This document shows positions 46,776 through 55,892 of a stretch of 64,000 nt of DNA, piece by piece. Made by a program: the position numbers and the translations under genes. Position 1 is the stretch's first letter; each line of letters starts with the position of its first letter. Source of the DNA: Saprospiraceae bacterium. Lineage in GTDB: Bacteria; Bacteroidota; Bacteroidia; Chitinophagales; Saprospiraceae. Location of the stretch: contig JANQRV010000120.1 in assembly GCA_028284395.1 (NCBI GenBank), positions 1 to 64,000 on the forward strand, given 5' to 3'. The notes beneath the pieces were generated by a model that saw only the letters and a list, made by a program, of their open reading frames with translations, had not been told where the DNA came from and did not search any database.

Positions 46776-47468
46776 ATGCCCATTTTTAGGCTTCCTGAAA
46801 ATGAACTTGTCTTTCCAGATCCTCATCTTTCAGAAGATGGCCTGTTGGCAGTGGGTGGAGACCTTTCAGCGGGAAGATTGATTCTGGCGTACAATTCGGG
46901 TATTTTTCCTTGGTATAACCCAGGTGAGCCGATTTTATGGTGGTCGCCCGACCCTAGATTTGTACTTTTTCCGGAAGATTTAAAAGTTTCCAAAAGTATG
47001 CGGCCATATTTCAATCAATCTAAGTTCACTATAACATTCGACCAACATTTTCAAGATGTAATGACCAATTGCCAGGCCACTAAGAGGAAAGGGCAGGGGG
47101 GTACCTGGATCACAGAGGAAATGATTGACGGTTATTGTCGGTTACATCAGCTGGGATATGCACATTCCGTAGAAGTCTGGAAGGGAAAAGATTTGGTTGG
47201 TGGACTTTACGGGATCGGATTAGGCAAAGTTTTTTTTGGAGAATCTATGTTTGCAAAAGTCAGCAATGCATCAAAGTTTGGTTTTATATCTTTGGTTCGT
47301 AAGTTACGTCAAAAGGGATTTATTTTGATCGATTGCCAACAGGAAACAAAGCACCTGGGAAGTTTGGGGGCCAAAGGAATTAGTCGGGAAGAGTTTCTTT
47401 CTTATTTGGCAAAAAATGCAGATTCAGATTCCTTAATAGGTAATTGGGAAGTACTTTTGAACCAATAA
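46776..47468 (+). CDS. aat: Leucyl/phenylalanyl-tRNA-protein transferase
   Basis: Adds Leu or Phe to proteins with N-terminal Arg or Lys, creating N-degrons for ClpS. 230 residues with the family signature YNSGIFPWYNPGEPILWWSPDPRFVLFPEDL (about 35-65), GTWITEEMIDGYCRLHQLGYAHSVEVW and FGESMFAKVSNASKFGF. Lies 53 nt behind clpS, so both N-end-rule parts are encoded together. Confidence 0.94.
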   Translation: MPIFRLPENELVFPDPHLSEDGLLAVGGDLSAGRLILAYNSGIFPWYNPGEPILWWSPDPRFVLFPEDLKVSKSMRPYFNQSKFTITFDQHFQDVMTNCQATKRKGQGGTWITEEMIDGYCRLHQLGYAHSVEVWKGKDLVGGLYGIGLGKVFFGESMFAKVSNASKFGFISLVRKLRQKGFILIDCQQETKHLGSLGAKGISREEFLSYLAKNADSDSLIGNWEVLLNQ

Positions 47469-47477
47469 AAGGTAACC

Positions 47478-49211
47478 ATGATGACGTTGGTAAGATACAA
47501 GATGTTCTTGCGGATAGCAGTGATCTGCACCATTTCCTTTCTGTTACCCTCTTTTCTTCTTGTGAAAGAATACCCTAAGGACTATTTTCGGTCGCCGGTC
47601 GGTAACCGGATCTTACTTTCTGGGACATTTGGGGAATTAAGGTCCAATCATTTCCATGCTGGCATCGACATAAAAGGGGCTATCGGACAGTCGTTATTTG
47701 CTACCGCCGACGGTTATGTTGCCAGAATCAAAGTGCAGTCAGGGGGATATGGAAAGACGCTTTACATCAGACACCCCAACGGATTTACCTCCGTATATGC
47801 ACATCTTAAGAAATTTGCTGATCCCATTGAAAAATTTGTTACACGATTTCAGAATGAGAAAAAGCAATTTGAGGTGGAGATTTTTCCACAGGCAGGTCAG
47901 TTCTCTTTCAAGAAAGGAGAACAAGTTGGGCAGATGGGGGTTTCGGGACGTTCCTTCGGACCGCATCTTCACTTTGAAATTCGAGATTCCAAAACCGAGA
48001 AACCGATCAATCCACTTTTGTTCGGCATCCCCGTACGAGACGATATTGCTCCGAGGTTACACCTCTTAAAGGTTTATGCCCTTAATCCGAAACACGAGAC
48101 TTTGTCTACAGCAAGTTTTGATTTGATTAAAAAAGGGCGAGCTTATACAATTAGGGGGGATACGCTTGAAATTGGGGCATGGCGGGTCGGGTTAGGCTTG
48201 AAGGCCTATGACCATATGAATGGTGCCTCGAATTGGAATGGAATATATGGATTGGAGGTTCGGGTAGATAAAGAGCTGACTTTCGATTTTGATATGGAAA
48301 CCTTTGCTTTTTCTGAAACGAGGTTTCTAAATGCCCATATTGATTATGCAGAGCAAGTAACGGACAAGAGCTATATCAACCGATGTTATCGACTGCCCGG
48401 CAATCGACTTTCCATTTATAATCGGCATGTTCGAGAAGGGGTTATTACACTGAGCTCTACTAAGGCAAAAATGGTTGAAATTACTGCTACTGATGTAGAA
48501 GGGAATACCTCCAATTTGATTTTTTGGATCAAAAGGAAGGAGGTGACAAAACCTCAGCAGCAGCCAGTATTCAACTACCTCTTACCGTATCAAGAAGAAA
48601 ACATTATTAAGACACCGGGCTTAAATTTATATTTTCCGAAAGGAACCTTGTACCAGGATTTGTATTTGCAATATAGTGCAGCTCGGGAATCCACGGACGA
48701 TTTCTTTTCTGCCGTTCATCATATTCATGCTTCGACTGTACCTGTTCATCGCTATTTTGACATATCTATTAAAGCAGATGCCATTCCCGCAGGTTTGAGA
48801 GAAAAAGCATTCATAGCATATTGTGAGAAAGACAATGCGTATACCAATTGTGGGGGAAAATGGCAGAATGGTTTCTTGAAATCGAGAGCGAGAGCATTAG
48901 GAGATTACTGTATCATGGTTGATGATCAGGCACCAACGATTCAGCCGATCGCTTTCAGAGCGGATATGAGAGGATACAATAAAATGACTTTTAAAATCAG
49001 AGATAATTTTAATACTGCCGGGAACGTCAGGGGGCTGTCTTATCGGGCGACGATTGATGGTCAATGGGTCTTGATGGAGTACGATGCAAAGAATGACCTG
49101 CTGATCCATCGGTTTGATGGAAAATTCGGTAGTGGCGAACACCGCTTGCTCTTGGAAGTATGGGACAGCTTAAATAATAGGAAAACTCTAGAACGAAAGT
49201 TCAGAATTTAG
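47478..49211 (+). CDS. M23 family peptidase (LytM domain), exported
   Basis: 577 residues. Signal peptide (about 1-30), then a LytM domain early in the chain: NHFHAGIDIKG (about 57-67, first metal His and Asp) and GPHLHFEIRD (about 161-170, catalytic and metal His). The remaining 400 residues are beta-rich with no recognised family. M23 enzymes cut peptidoglycan cross-links or, when degenerate, activate amidases; the metal residues are intact here. It starts 9 nt after aat; bcp follows after 32 nt. Confidence 0.88.
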   Translation: MMTLVRYKMFLRIAVICTISFLLPSFLLVKEYPKDYFRSPVGNRILLSGTFGELRSNHFHAGIDIKGAIGQSLFATADGYVARIKVQSGGYGKTLYIRHPNGFTSVYAHLKKFADPIEKFVTRFQNEKKQFEVEIFPQAGQFSFKKGEQVGQMGVSGRSFGPHLHFEIRDSKTEKPINPLLFGIPVRDDIAPRLHLLKVYALNPKHETLSTASFDLIKKGRAYTIRGDTLEIGAWRVGLGLKAYDHMNGASNWNGIYGLEVRVDKELTFDFDMETFAFSETRFLNAHIDYAEQVTDKSYINRCYRLPGNRLSIYNRHVREGVITLSSTKAKMVEITATDVEGNTSNLIFWIKRKEVTKPQQQPVFNYLLPYQEENIIKTPGLNLYFPKGTLYQDLYLQYSAARESTDDFFSAVHHIHASTVPVHRYFDISIKADAIPAGLREKAFIAYCEKDNAYTNCGGKWQNGFLKSRARALGDYCIMVDDQAPTIQPIAFRADMRGYNKMTFKIRDNFNTAGNVRGLSYRATIDGQWVLMEYDAKNDLLIHRFDGKFGSGEHRLLLEVWDSLNNRKTLERKFRI

Positions 49212-49243
49212 TGTGGTTTTGCGAGGGTGTGATGAACAAATAA

Positions 49244-49729
49244 ATGAAAAAACGGAGCGATATGACACATTTAAAGAAAGGAGATAAAGCACCTTTTTTC
49301 GCCGGAGTGAATGAAAAGGGAGAGAAGATCTCTCTGGCGAACTTTGAAGGAAAAAAGTTGATTCTATTTTTTTATCCGAAAGACAATACACCTACTTGTA
49401 CCACGGAAGTTTGCAACATTCGGGATAATTACGATCGTTTGAAAGATGAGGGTTTTGAGTTACTTGGTGTTAGTCCCGATAGTCAAAGAAAACACCAGAA
49501 CTTTATCCGAAAATTTGATTTACCGTTTCCCCTTTTGGCGGATACCGAAAAAATTGTTGCTAAGGCTTATGGTGTTTGGGGGCCAAAGAAAATGTTTGGA
49601 AAGTTGTTTAACGGTGTTTACAGAACAACTTTTGTCATTGATGAACAACAAAATATTGTGGAGTTGATTACTAAGGTAGAAGCCAGCAATCACAGCAATC
49701 AGATCTTGGATCTAATGGGAATTTCCTAA
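49244..49729 (+). CDS. bcp: Thioredoxin-dependent thiol peroxidase (Bcp/PrxQ)
   Basis: 161 residues with peroxidatic Cys52 and resolving Cys57 in TPTCTTEVCNIRD, five residues apart as in atypical 2-Cys PrxQ/Bcp enzymes. FYPKDNTPTCT is the classic motif; GVWGPKKMFGKLFNGVYRTTFVID follows. The ATG at 49262 is an alternative start. Convergent with the Trp-repeat gene, 20 nt apart. Confidence 0.93.
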   Translation: MKKRSDMTHLKKGDKAPFFAGVNEKGEKISLANFEGKKLILFFYPKDNTPTCTTEVCNIRDNYDRLKDEGFELLGVSPDSQRKHQNFIRKFDLPFPLLADTEKIVAKAYGVWGPKKMFGKLFNGVYRTTFVIDEQQNIVELITKVEASNHSNQILDLMGIS

Positions 49730-49749
49730 TTTGGAGTGAGACGGAGGAC

Positions 49750-50295
49750 TTAGACTTTTGGGAAACTATTGTAAATGGCAACAAATATGAGGCCTATCTT
49801 CATTGGTAGGGAAATCTCCTCGATGAGATCATCAAAGATATCCCATTCACGGGGATCTCCTTCCCAGCGACTTACAATTTCGAAGCTACCCTTGTAGGTA
49901 CCTTTAATAATCCATTCGTCGGCAACGTTGCCATAGCGTGTCTTGATTGAAAGTTGTGTGCGTCCATCCGACAACCTCCATTCCCGAAAATCATCTCTCC
50001 AGATAGTCCTTGCCGTAATGATCTGGTTGTCCGATCGGATTTCCCACTCATTGTTATTGTCGTGCCATTTTCTTTTGATTTGGCCGGTTAGTTCTCCAAT
50101 TCGAAAGTCCCATTCCGACCATGTTCTTTGTTGTGGCCAACGAAGTTTGAGATCACCAACCACATAGTCTTCATGATCCAGAATTTCCCATTCTGTGAAT
50201 TCATCGCTCCATTTCGTAACAATGCCTGTGATTGTTTGTGCTTTTACTACAATAGAAAAGCACAAAAAGAACCATACCATGATCAGGTATTTCAT
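49750..50295 (-). CDS. Exported protein with six Trp-rich repeats, unknown family
   Basis: 181 residues: a signal peptide ending VVKAQ (about 1-20), then six tandem units of about 22-27 residues. Each unit has a Trp (Tyr in unit 5), a short acidic turn and a Glu/Glx-Trp pair: KWSDEFTEWEIL, RWPQQRTWSEWDF, KWHDNNNEWEI, IWRDDFREWRL, RYGNVADEWII, RWEGDPREWDI. A hydrophobic tail (IGLIFVAIYNSF) closes it. The repeat spacing suggests a small beta-propeller or beta-solenoid outside the cytoplasm. I do not recognise the family. Confidence 0.75.
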   Translation of the reverse strand: MKYLIMVWFFLCFSIVVKAQTITGIVTKWSDEFTEWEILDHEDYVVGDLKLRWPQQRTWSEWDFRIGELTGQIKRKWHDNNNEWEIRSDNQIITARTIWRDDFREWRLSDGRTQLSIKTRYGNVADEWIIKGTYKGSFEIVSRWEGDPREWDIFDDLIEEISLPMKIGLIFVAIYNSFPKV

Positions 50296-50308
50296 AGCAA
50301 ACTATCGC

Positions 50309-50683
50309 TTAGAAGGGAAGGTCGTCTTCAAAACTGGAATTCCCTGACTTTTCATCATCCATCGTTGGGAATGAAGTATCTCCCGCTGGTTGAGACGCAG
50401 CTGCCGTTGTGGTGGCTTCTGGTTTTTCTACACGCCAGGCATTGAGGTTTGTAAAATATTTGCCGTTCCATTCGCGTCCTCGTAGATCGAAATAGACCTT
50501 AATGGCATCGCCTTCCTCGTACTGGTCGATAATGGAGCAACGATCTTGGGTAAGCTGGAATTTAATGAATTGGGGATAATTACCGCTCGATATCTCAATG
50601 ACAAATTCCCTAGCTTGGAAGGTGGCAGTTTTATTCTCAGTATCAAATTTCTTGATAACGGTTCCTTCTATTTCAAACGACAT
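50309..50683 (-). CDS. DUF3127 protein with an SSB-like C-terminal tip
   Basis: 124 residues. The first about 95 form the DUF3127 domain (IEGTVIKKFDTENKTATFQAREFVIEIS, FDLRGREWNGKYFTNLNAWRVE), an OB-like beta pattern. A low-complexity linker follows, and the chain ends FEDDLPF, the acidic-hydrophobic tip by which SSB recruits repair and replication proteins. I infer a single-strand nucleic-acid-binding protein. Its function is not established. Lies 97 nt upstream of rsmG's stop side on the same strand. Confidence 0.8.
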   Translation of the reverse strand: MSFEIEGTVIKKFDTENKTATFQAREFVIEISSGNYPQFIKFQLTQDRCSIIDQYEEGDAIKVYFDLRGREWNGKYFTNLNAWRVEKPEATTTAAASQPAGDTSFPTMDDEKSGNSSFEDDLPF

Positions 50684-50779
50684 TTTTTGTGTTTTTTACA
50701 AATATAACAAACAAAATCTACAAATGCTATACTTACCAGAGGAGGCAATGAATTCGAAGCATGCTCCCTCCATGAAGAA

Positions 50780-51409
50780 TTAAAGTTGGGTGTAAATTAC
50801 ATATTTCTCCTCATAATAAGGCATGTCAAAGAAGTTCGCAAGGGGAAAAACTTCGTAGTATGCATCCCTAGGTAATGCCTCCAACTCTTCTTTAATATTA
50901 CCTCCTTTAAGGCAAATGAGCCCATTCGGAATAGCGTGCATTTGTTCTTCTTTGATGATTCTTTCGGACCATCCATAAATTTTTTCTAAGCTGGCTACCG
51001 CGCGACAAACTACGAAGTCGAATTTGGATTTTATCTCCTCAGCTCTGATATGTTGGGCGGTTGCATTTTTCAGGCCCAAGCGTTCGATAATGTCTTGGAC
51101 TACCATGATTTTCTTTCGCTTGCCATCGATCAGGGTAAAGTTTACTTCGGGATAACGTATGGCCAAGGGAATCCCGGGGAGCCCTCCTCCGGTGCCTAGG
51201 TCCAGAATTTGTGCCCCCACGTGGAAATTAAAAATTTTGGAAATTGCGAGGGCATGTAGTAGGTGATGAGCATTGAAATTATGAATGTCTTTTCTCGATA
51301 TCAGGTTGATCTTTTCGTTCCAATCCCGGTAAATGCTCTCGAGTTGGGTGAAGGCCATGTTTTGTTCAACAGTTAGTGGCTGATCAAAGTATTTTGTTAA
51401 TATTTCCAT
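50780..51409 (-). CDS. rsmG: 16S rRNA (guanine-N7) methyltransferase RsmG
   Basis: Methylates G527 of 16S rRNA using SAM. 209 residues from the ATG at 51407-51409 (MEILTKYFDQPLTVEQ); an ATG at 51454 would overlap the upstream gene by 29 nt and is disfavoured. The SAM site ILDLGTGGGLPGIPLAI and the DFVVCRAVASLEKI segment are clear, as is NLISRKDIHNFNAHHLLHAL. Not next to parAB or gidA in this genome. Confidence 0.94.
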   Translation of the reverse strand: MEILTKYFDQPLTVEQNMAFTQLESIYRDWNEKINLISRKDIHNFNAHHLLHALAISKIFNFHVGAQILDLGTGGGLPGIPLAIRYPEVNFTLIDGKRKKIMVVQDIIERLGLKNATAQHIRAEEIKSKFDFVVCRAVASLEKIYGWSERIIKEEQMHAIPNGLICLKGGNIKEELEALPRDAYYEVFPLANFFDMPYYEEKYVIYTQL

Positions 51410-51425
51410 AGATTGATCGAAGTAA

Positions 51426-52076
51426 CTAAAATTCGAAAATACCCCAGATGTCATTTTGAGGAATGGGGGCTTCCATCAAGACGGTTTCCTTCGAAATCGG
51501 ATGTCGGATTTCCAGTTTCCAGGCGTGCAAATTGATGGAACGATCCTTATTGGCTCTGCGAAAACCATATTTTGTGTCTCCTTTGATCGGGCAACCAATG
51601 GCTGCCAATTGTGCACGAATTTGGTGGTGACGGCCACTAATCAATGCGATCTGGAGCAACAAATAATTATTCGAATCGGAAACTACCCTGTACTGCATGA
51701 TGGCTTCCTTGGCACTTTCTGTGGGAGTTTCGCTTGTGAAGGACTTGTTGATTTTACCATTCTTTTTCAAGTAGTGTATCAACTGACCCTCAGAAGGGAT
51801 TTCAGATTTTTGAATGATAGCCAAGTACGTTTTCCCAACCGATCTTTCCTGGAGTTGACGATTGATGCTTTTTAATGCTTTCTCGGTCTTGGCAAACAAT
51901 ACCACGCCGCTGGCGGGGCGGTCAATTCGATGAATCAAGTGAAGTTTCTTGTTGCAGTAAGATTGTGCTGCAGAAAGAAAGGATCTGTCTTTGGTCTTAT
52001 CCTCTTGGACTGGCCAACCTGAAGGTTTGTTAAATCCGATTATCTGGTTGCTCTTGTAGATAACCTGGTCACTCAT
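51426..52076 (-). CDS. RluA family pseudouridine synthase (second of two)
   Basis: 216 residues from the ATG at 52074-52076; the frame opens at a GTG at 52097. No S4 domain. Catalytic motif LIHRIDRPASGVVLFAKT (catalytic Asp in HRID), then SGRHHQIRAQLAAIGCPIKGD. The short form fits the RluA/TruC-like subgroup. Directly upstream of rsmG (16-nt gap), consistent with an rRNA modification pair. Confidence 0.92.
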   Translation of the reverse strand: MSDQVIYKSNQIIGFNKPSGWPVQEDKTKDRSFLSAAQSYCNKKLHLIHRIDRPASGVVLFAKTEKALKSINRQLQERSVGKTYLAIIQKSEIPSEGQLIHYLKKNGKINKSFTSETPTESAKEAIMQYRVVSDSNNYLLLQIALISGRHHQIRAQLAAIGCPIKGDTKYGFRRANKDRSINLHAWKLEIRHPISKETVLMEAPIPQNDIWGIFEF

Positions 52077-52098
52077 TTTGATTTGATCCACATTCACT

Positions 52099-52284
52099 CT
52101 ATTCTACTTCTTCATATTCGATGTATTCTCCATCGTTTTGGTTGTCAGTTCTGATTTTAATGTCTTGATGGTCAGTTATATGGTTCTCTGACTCAGTATT
52201 CTCCCTGGGAGCGGGCAGAGCAAAGAATTTCCGATAGAGAAAATAGATTAACGTGCCGGTGATGAGCCATTTAATTAAAAACAT
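52099..52284 (-). CDS. DUF4834-like small membrane protein
   Basis: 61 residues from the ATG at 52282-52284 (the frame opens at a TTG at 52308): one membrane helix (about 3-20), a basic RKFF turn, then an acidic tail ending EYIEYEEVE. This matches the Bacteroidota DUF4834 layout, unknown function. Heads the minus-strand set with the pseudouridine synthase and rsmG. Confidence 0.7.
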   Translation of the reverse strand: MFLIKWLITGTLIYFLYRKFFALPAPRENTESENHITDHQDIKIRTDNQNDGEYIEYEEVE

Positions 52285-52351
52285 AATGAAATGCAAAATT
52301 TTTAACAAAGTTATTTTATTACGGGGTTAATCAGAAGTATTTTAGCCTAAA

Positions 52352-52379
52352 TTGACTTGACAATATTTTATTACTTTTG
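52352..52379 (+). promoter_or_regulatory. Bacteroidota promoter of the DUF2723 gene
   Basis: TTG at 52352-52354, a 17-nt spacer, TACTTTTG at 52372-52379: a full match to TTG-17-TAnnTTTG. It lies 66 nt before the ATG at 52445. Confidence 0.7.
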
Positions 52380-52444
52380 CAGTTCAAAATAGAGCTTCTT
52401 GAACAAGATCCTCAGAACTTTAATAAGCAATCATCACTTGGCAT

Positions 52445-55400
52445 ATGAATAATCAAAGGATAAAAAATTTAGCGGGTTGGCTGGTCTTTGGCATTGCTGC
52501 TATCGTCTTTTTTCTTTCGGCAGAACGCACTGGGAGTTTATGGGATTGTGGTGAATTTATTTTGGGGGCTTACAAGCTACAAGTGGTCCACCCTCCAGGA
52601 GCTCCGTTGTTTCTGATTGTCGGTCGATTGTTTACTTATGTTGCTGAATTGTTTTCTAATAATCCTGAAGATATCTCCTTTTCCGTTAATCTTATGTCAG
52701 GGCTTTGTACCGCATTCACGGCGATGTTCGTCTGTTGGGTTACGATGACCTTGGGAAAACTCGCGATCCGGGGTAGGGAGGGTTCGCCTGATACAGCACA
52801 GAATATTGCTTTAGCTTTATCCGGAGTTGTAGCTGGTTTGGGAACGGCATTTTGCACCTCGATTTGGTTTTCTGCAGTGGAAGGGGAGGTCTATGCTATG
52901 TCTACTTTCTTTACTGCTCTTACGCTATGGGCTATGATTAAGTGGTATGGATTGCCGGATAATAGAATGGCTGATCGATGGTTACTTTTTACCTTTTATG
53001 CCGCCGGACTTTCAATCGGAGTGCATCTTTTGAGTATTTTAACTTTTCCAGCATTAGCTCTATTCTATTATTTTAAGAAAAGAAAGGAAATAACATTAAC
53101 GGGAGTTGGTGTTGCCACGGCCATCGGTGTTGCCATCATTATCGCAATTCAAAGTTTGATTATTACGGGAATTCCAAAACTCTGGTCCGGAATGGAATTT
53201 CTGACTGTCAATACCTTTGGATTACCATTCCACAGCGGACTCATTCCAACACTATTAATTGTTGGTGCGGTTTTCTTTTTCGGACTGCGGTATGCACATC
53301 AAAAGCAGAACCATGTTCTTCAACACCTCCTGGTAGCTGGAGCTTTGGTCGTCATTGGATTTTCGACGATTGGAGTTGTGGTTATCCGAGCCAATGCAGG
53401 TCCTCCCATTAACATGAATGATCCAAGTGATGCCATGCGTTTGATCCCCTACCTGAACCGGGAACAATACGGTGAACGAGCTCTTCTTCGCGGCCCGCAT
53501 TTCGAGGCATCACCGGTTCGTACTACTACAACCGATCGGTATGGTCAAGTTGGGAACAGGTATGAGGTCGTTGACCGGAAAGTCGATGTGATCTATAATG
53601 ACAGTGACAAGATGTTATTTCCAAGAATGGGGGATGGGACCCAGGGAAGACCAAGACTTTATAAACAGTGGTTGGGGTTGAATCCGGATCAGCCATTGCC
53701 ACCTGGTAGGCCAAACTTATTTGACAATATCTATTTTTTAGCCAAGTACCAGATTGGCTGGATGTATTGGCGATACTTTATGTGGAATTTTGCCGGTCGT
53801 CAAAATGGGGAGCAAGGATACTATGCTTGGGATAAGTCCAGTGGTAATTGGATATCTGGGATCCCTTTTATTGACAATGCACGGCTGTTTGACCAAAGTC
53901 AGATCACGGAAGACATGAAAAGACACAAGGGGCGGAATGTGTATTATCTCTTGCCCTTTCTATTTGGTCTGATCGGTATTTTTTACCATTTCCGAAAACG
54001 AAAAAATGAAGCGCTAGGATTACTAGCCTTATTTATTATCACTGGAATTGGAATTATTGTTTATTCTAATCAGCCACCAAATGAACCGAGGGAACGCGAC
54101 TACGTGCTGGTTGGATCCTTCTTTACATATTGTATTTGGATGGGCATGGCCGTACTGGCCTTATTTGAAATATTCCGGGATCGAGTGAAGATGAGTGCTC
54201 CAGTCGGGGCGGCTTTTGCTGGAACTATTATTATGGTTGCACCATTACTGATGGGCTTTCAGAACTTTGATGACCACAGTCGGCGACACCATAAGGCTTC
54301 TCGGGATTATGCCAGTAATTTTCTGAATTCCTGTGCACCTAACGCCATTGTCTTTACTTATGGCGATAATGATACTTATCCGCTTTGGTATGCTCAAGAA
54401 GTAGAGAATATCCGAACGGATGTCAGGGTAGTCAACCTGAGTTTGATCGCAGTGGATTGGTACATCGATCTGTTGCGACGGAAGGTCAATGATTCCCCGG
54501 CCATTAAGATGTCGATACCAAGAGAGGCATTTAGAGGGAGCAAGCGAAATATTGTCTATTATTTCAATCCTGATAATCCCGATCGTGATATCAACCGAGA
54601 CCGGGAGACTAATCTAAGCGATCTGATCCAGTTCATCGGCCAGGATAATCCATTGCCAACGCAAGATGGTGGTTCGGTAGAGAGTTATTACTATTCCCGT
54701 AGGGCGTACCTTCCAGTAGACGTTCAAAAAGCAACCGAAAGTGGCGCTATCAACCCGGCTGATACGACACTCAAAGTTGTGAACCGACTTCCCATCAGGT
54801 TAAATCCAAATAAGAGTGGTTTGACAAAGGACGAGTTGGCGATCCTGGATATTATTCAAGCGAATCTGTGGGAACGTCCCATCTATTTTGCGGTTACCTG
54901 TCGGGAAGACAAACTGTTTGGCCTTCAAGATTATATGCAATTGGAAGGACTTGCGGTTCGGATTGTTCCGTACCGCAGCCGCAGTGATGCACAATATGGT
55001 GTGGTTGGAAGTGGGCGTGTAAATCGAGAAGTCTTTTACAATAATGTTATGAATAAATTCAAGTGGGGCAATTTTGACGATGAAAATCTAGACTTGTTTG
55101 TTGATCGTAGTTATATGCCCAGTGTACAGAGTATTCAGTTGGGGATGCGTCGTGCGGCCCTAGATTTTTTACAGGTGGGAGATAAGGATAAAGCGATCAA
55201 ATTGACGGACAAATATTTCGAATCTTTTCCGGCGAATAATTTCCCATATGATTTTCGCACCTATTACATGATGAGCGTATACTTTCAAGCAGGTACTTAT
55301 GACGATAAAGTCAAAGAATATGCCACTCGATTGGGAGATGCAATGATCGATCAATTGAGATTTTACAATTCGCTTGATATGGAAACTTTGAGGTCGAGTT

Positions 55401-55549
55401 ATCAACAGGAATACGGAGGCACTTACCAGACGATGGAGACCCTGATCAATGCTATCCGTGGACTTGGCGATAATGATTTAGCGAAGAAGTTTGAAGATGC
55501 TTTTGCGCCTTATAAGATCCAATCGACTGATAATAAGCTGCCGGGCTAA
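52445..55549 (+). CDS. DUF2723 / GT117 family membrane glycosyltransferase
   Basis: 1034 residues. About 10-12 membrane helices in the first 600, with the acidic first loop GSLWDCGEFILGAYKLQVVHPPGAP typical of protein-O-mannosyltransferase-like enzymes (WDCGE acidic pair), and EPRERDYVLVGSF between helices. The C-terminal about 400 residues are soluble, with a helical tail. In Bacteroidota such enzymes glycosylate exported proteins or surface lipids. The gene has its own promoter and no co-directional partner close by. Confidence 0.88.
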   Translation: MNNQRIKNLAGWLVFGIAAIVFFLSAERTGSLWDCGEFILGAYKLQVVHPPGAPLFLIVGRLFTYVAELFSNNPEDISFSVNLMSGLCTAFTAMFVCWVTMTLGKLAIRGREGSPDTAQNIALALSGVVAGLGTAFCTSIWFSAVEGEVYAMSTFFTALTLWAMIKWYGLPDNRMADRWLLFTFYAAGLSIGVHLLSILTFPALALFYYFKKRKEITLTGVGVATAIGVAIIIAIQSLIITGIPKLWSGMEFLTVNTFGLPFHSGLIPTLLIVGAVFFFGLRYAHQKQNHVLQHLLVAGALVVIGFSTIGVVVIRANAGPPINMNDPSDAMRLIPYLNREQYGERALLRGPHFEASPVRTTTTDRYGQVGNRYEVVDRKVDVIYNDSDKMLFPRMGDGTQGRPRLYKQWLGLNPDQPLPPGRPNLFDNIYFLAKYQIGWMYWRYFMWNFAGRQNGEQGYYAWDKSSGNWISGIPFIDNARLFDQSQITEDMKRHKGRNVYYLLPFLFGLIGIFYHFRKRKNEALGLLALFIITGIGIIVYSNQPPNEPRERDYVLVGSFFTYCIWMGMAVLALFEIFRDRVKMSAPVGAAFAGTIIMVAPLLMGFQNFDDHSRRHHKASRDYASNFLNSCAPNAIVFTYGDNDTYPLWYAQEVENIRTDVRVVNLSLIAVDWYIDLLRRKVNDSPAIKMSIPREAFRGSKRNIVYYFNPDNPDRDINRDRETNLSDLIQFIGQDNPLPTQDGGSVESYYYSRRAYLPVDVQKATESGAINPADTTLKVVNRLPIRLNPNKSGLTKDELAILDIIQANLWERPIYFAVTCREDKLFGLQDYMQLEGLAVRIVPYRSRSDAQYGVVGSGRVNREVFYNNVMNKFKWGNFDDENLDLFVDRSYMPSVQSIQLGMRRAALDFLQVGDKDKAIKLTDKYFESFPANNFPYDFRTYYMMSVYFQAGTYDDKVKEYATRLGDAMIDQLRFYNSLDMETLRSSYQQEYGGTYQTMETLINAIRGLGDNDLAKKFEDAFAPYKIQSTDNKLPG

Positions 55550-55892
55550 AAGCAGAACTGTACTCTTTAATTTTTTGCATTAGGGGTTTATGCTATAGCA
55601 GCCTCAAATCGATAGAGAGGTAGCTTCTAATGTCTTGTCCAATTAGGAGTGCTTCCTTGATTTTGTATTGTCGTCTTAATGTACGGAGGAAATATTTTTT
55701 TGTTAGCTACCTTGCAACAAGCCAAGGTAATCCTGTCAGGAGAATTGGGAAGAAATGATACCTGCCAATAGTTTATCCCATCTACAGAAAGTTTGCAAAA
55801 ACAAGTATAAAAAATTGGCCAGTAGCCGTATTGGAGATATTTTTATACGTTATGCGAGTTACCGTATTTAGAACCATTCAAAATCTATCACT
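55550..55892. other. 343-nt intergenic region, no gene seen
   Basis: No ORF with family features on either strand. A loose pair AGGTAGCT/AGCTACCT, about 90 nt apart (near 55619 and 55711), is the only inverted repeat noted. It presumably carries the promoter of the M28 gene. Confidence 0.45.

Noticed and set aside
47096-47103. GGGGGGTA in aat as a relative of the ncRNA loops
   Set aside because: It encodes conserved Gly-Thr codons of the transferase, so a chance match is the simpler explanation.
51211-51226. CCACGTGGAA word inside rsmG as a third parS site
   Set aside because: Only one half matches the ParB consensus; the left flank (GCCC) breaks the palindrome.
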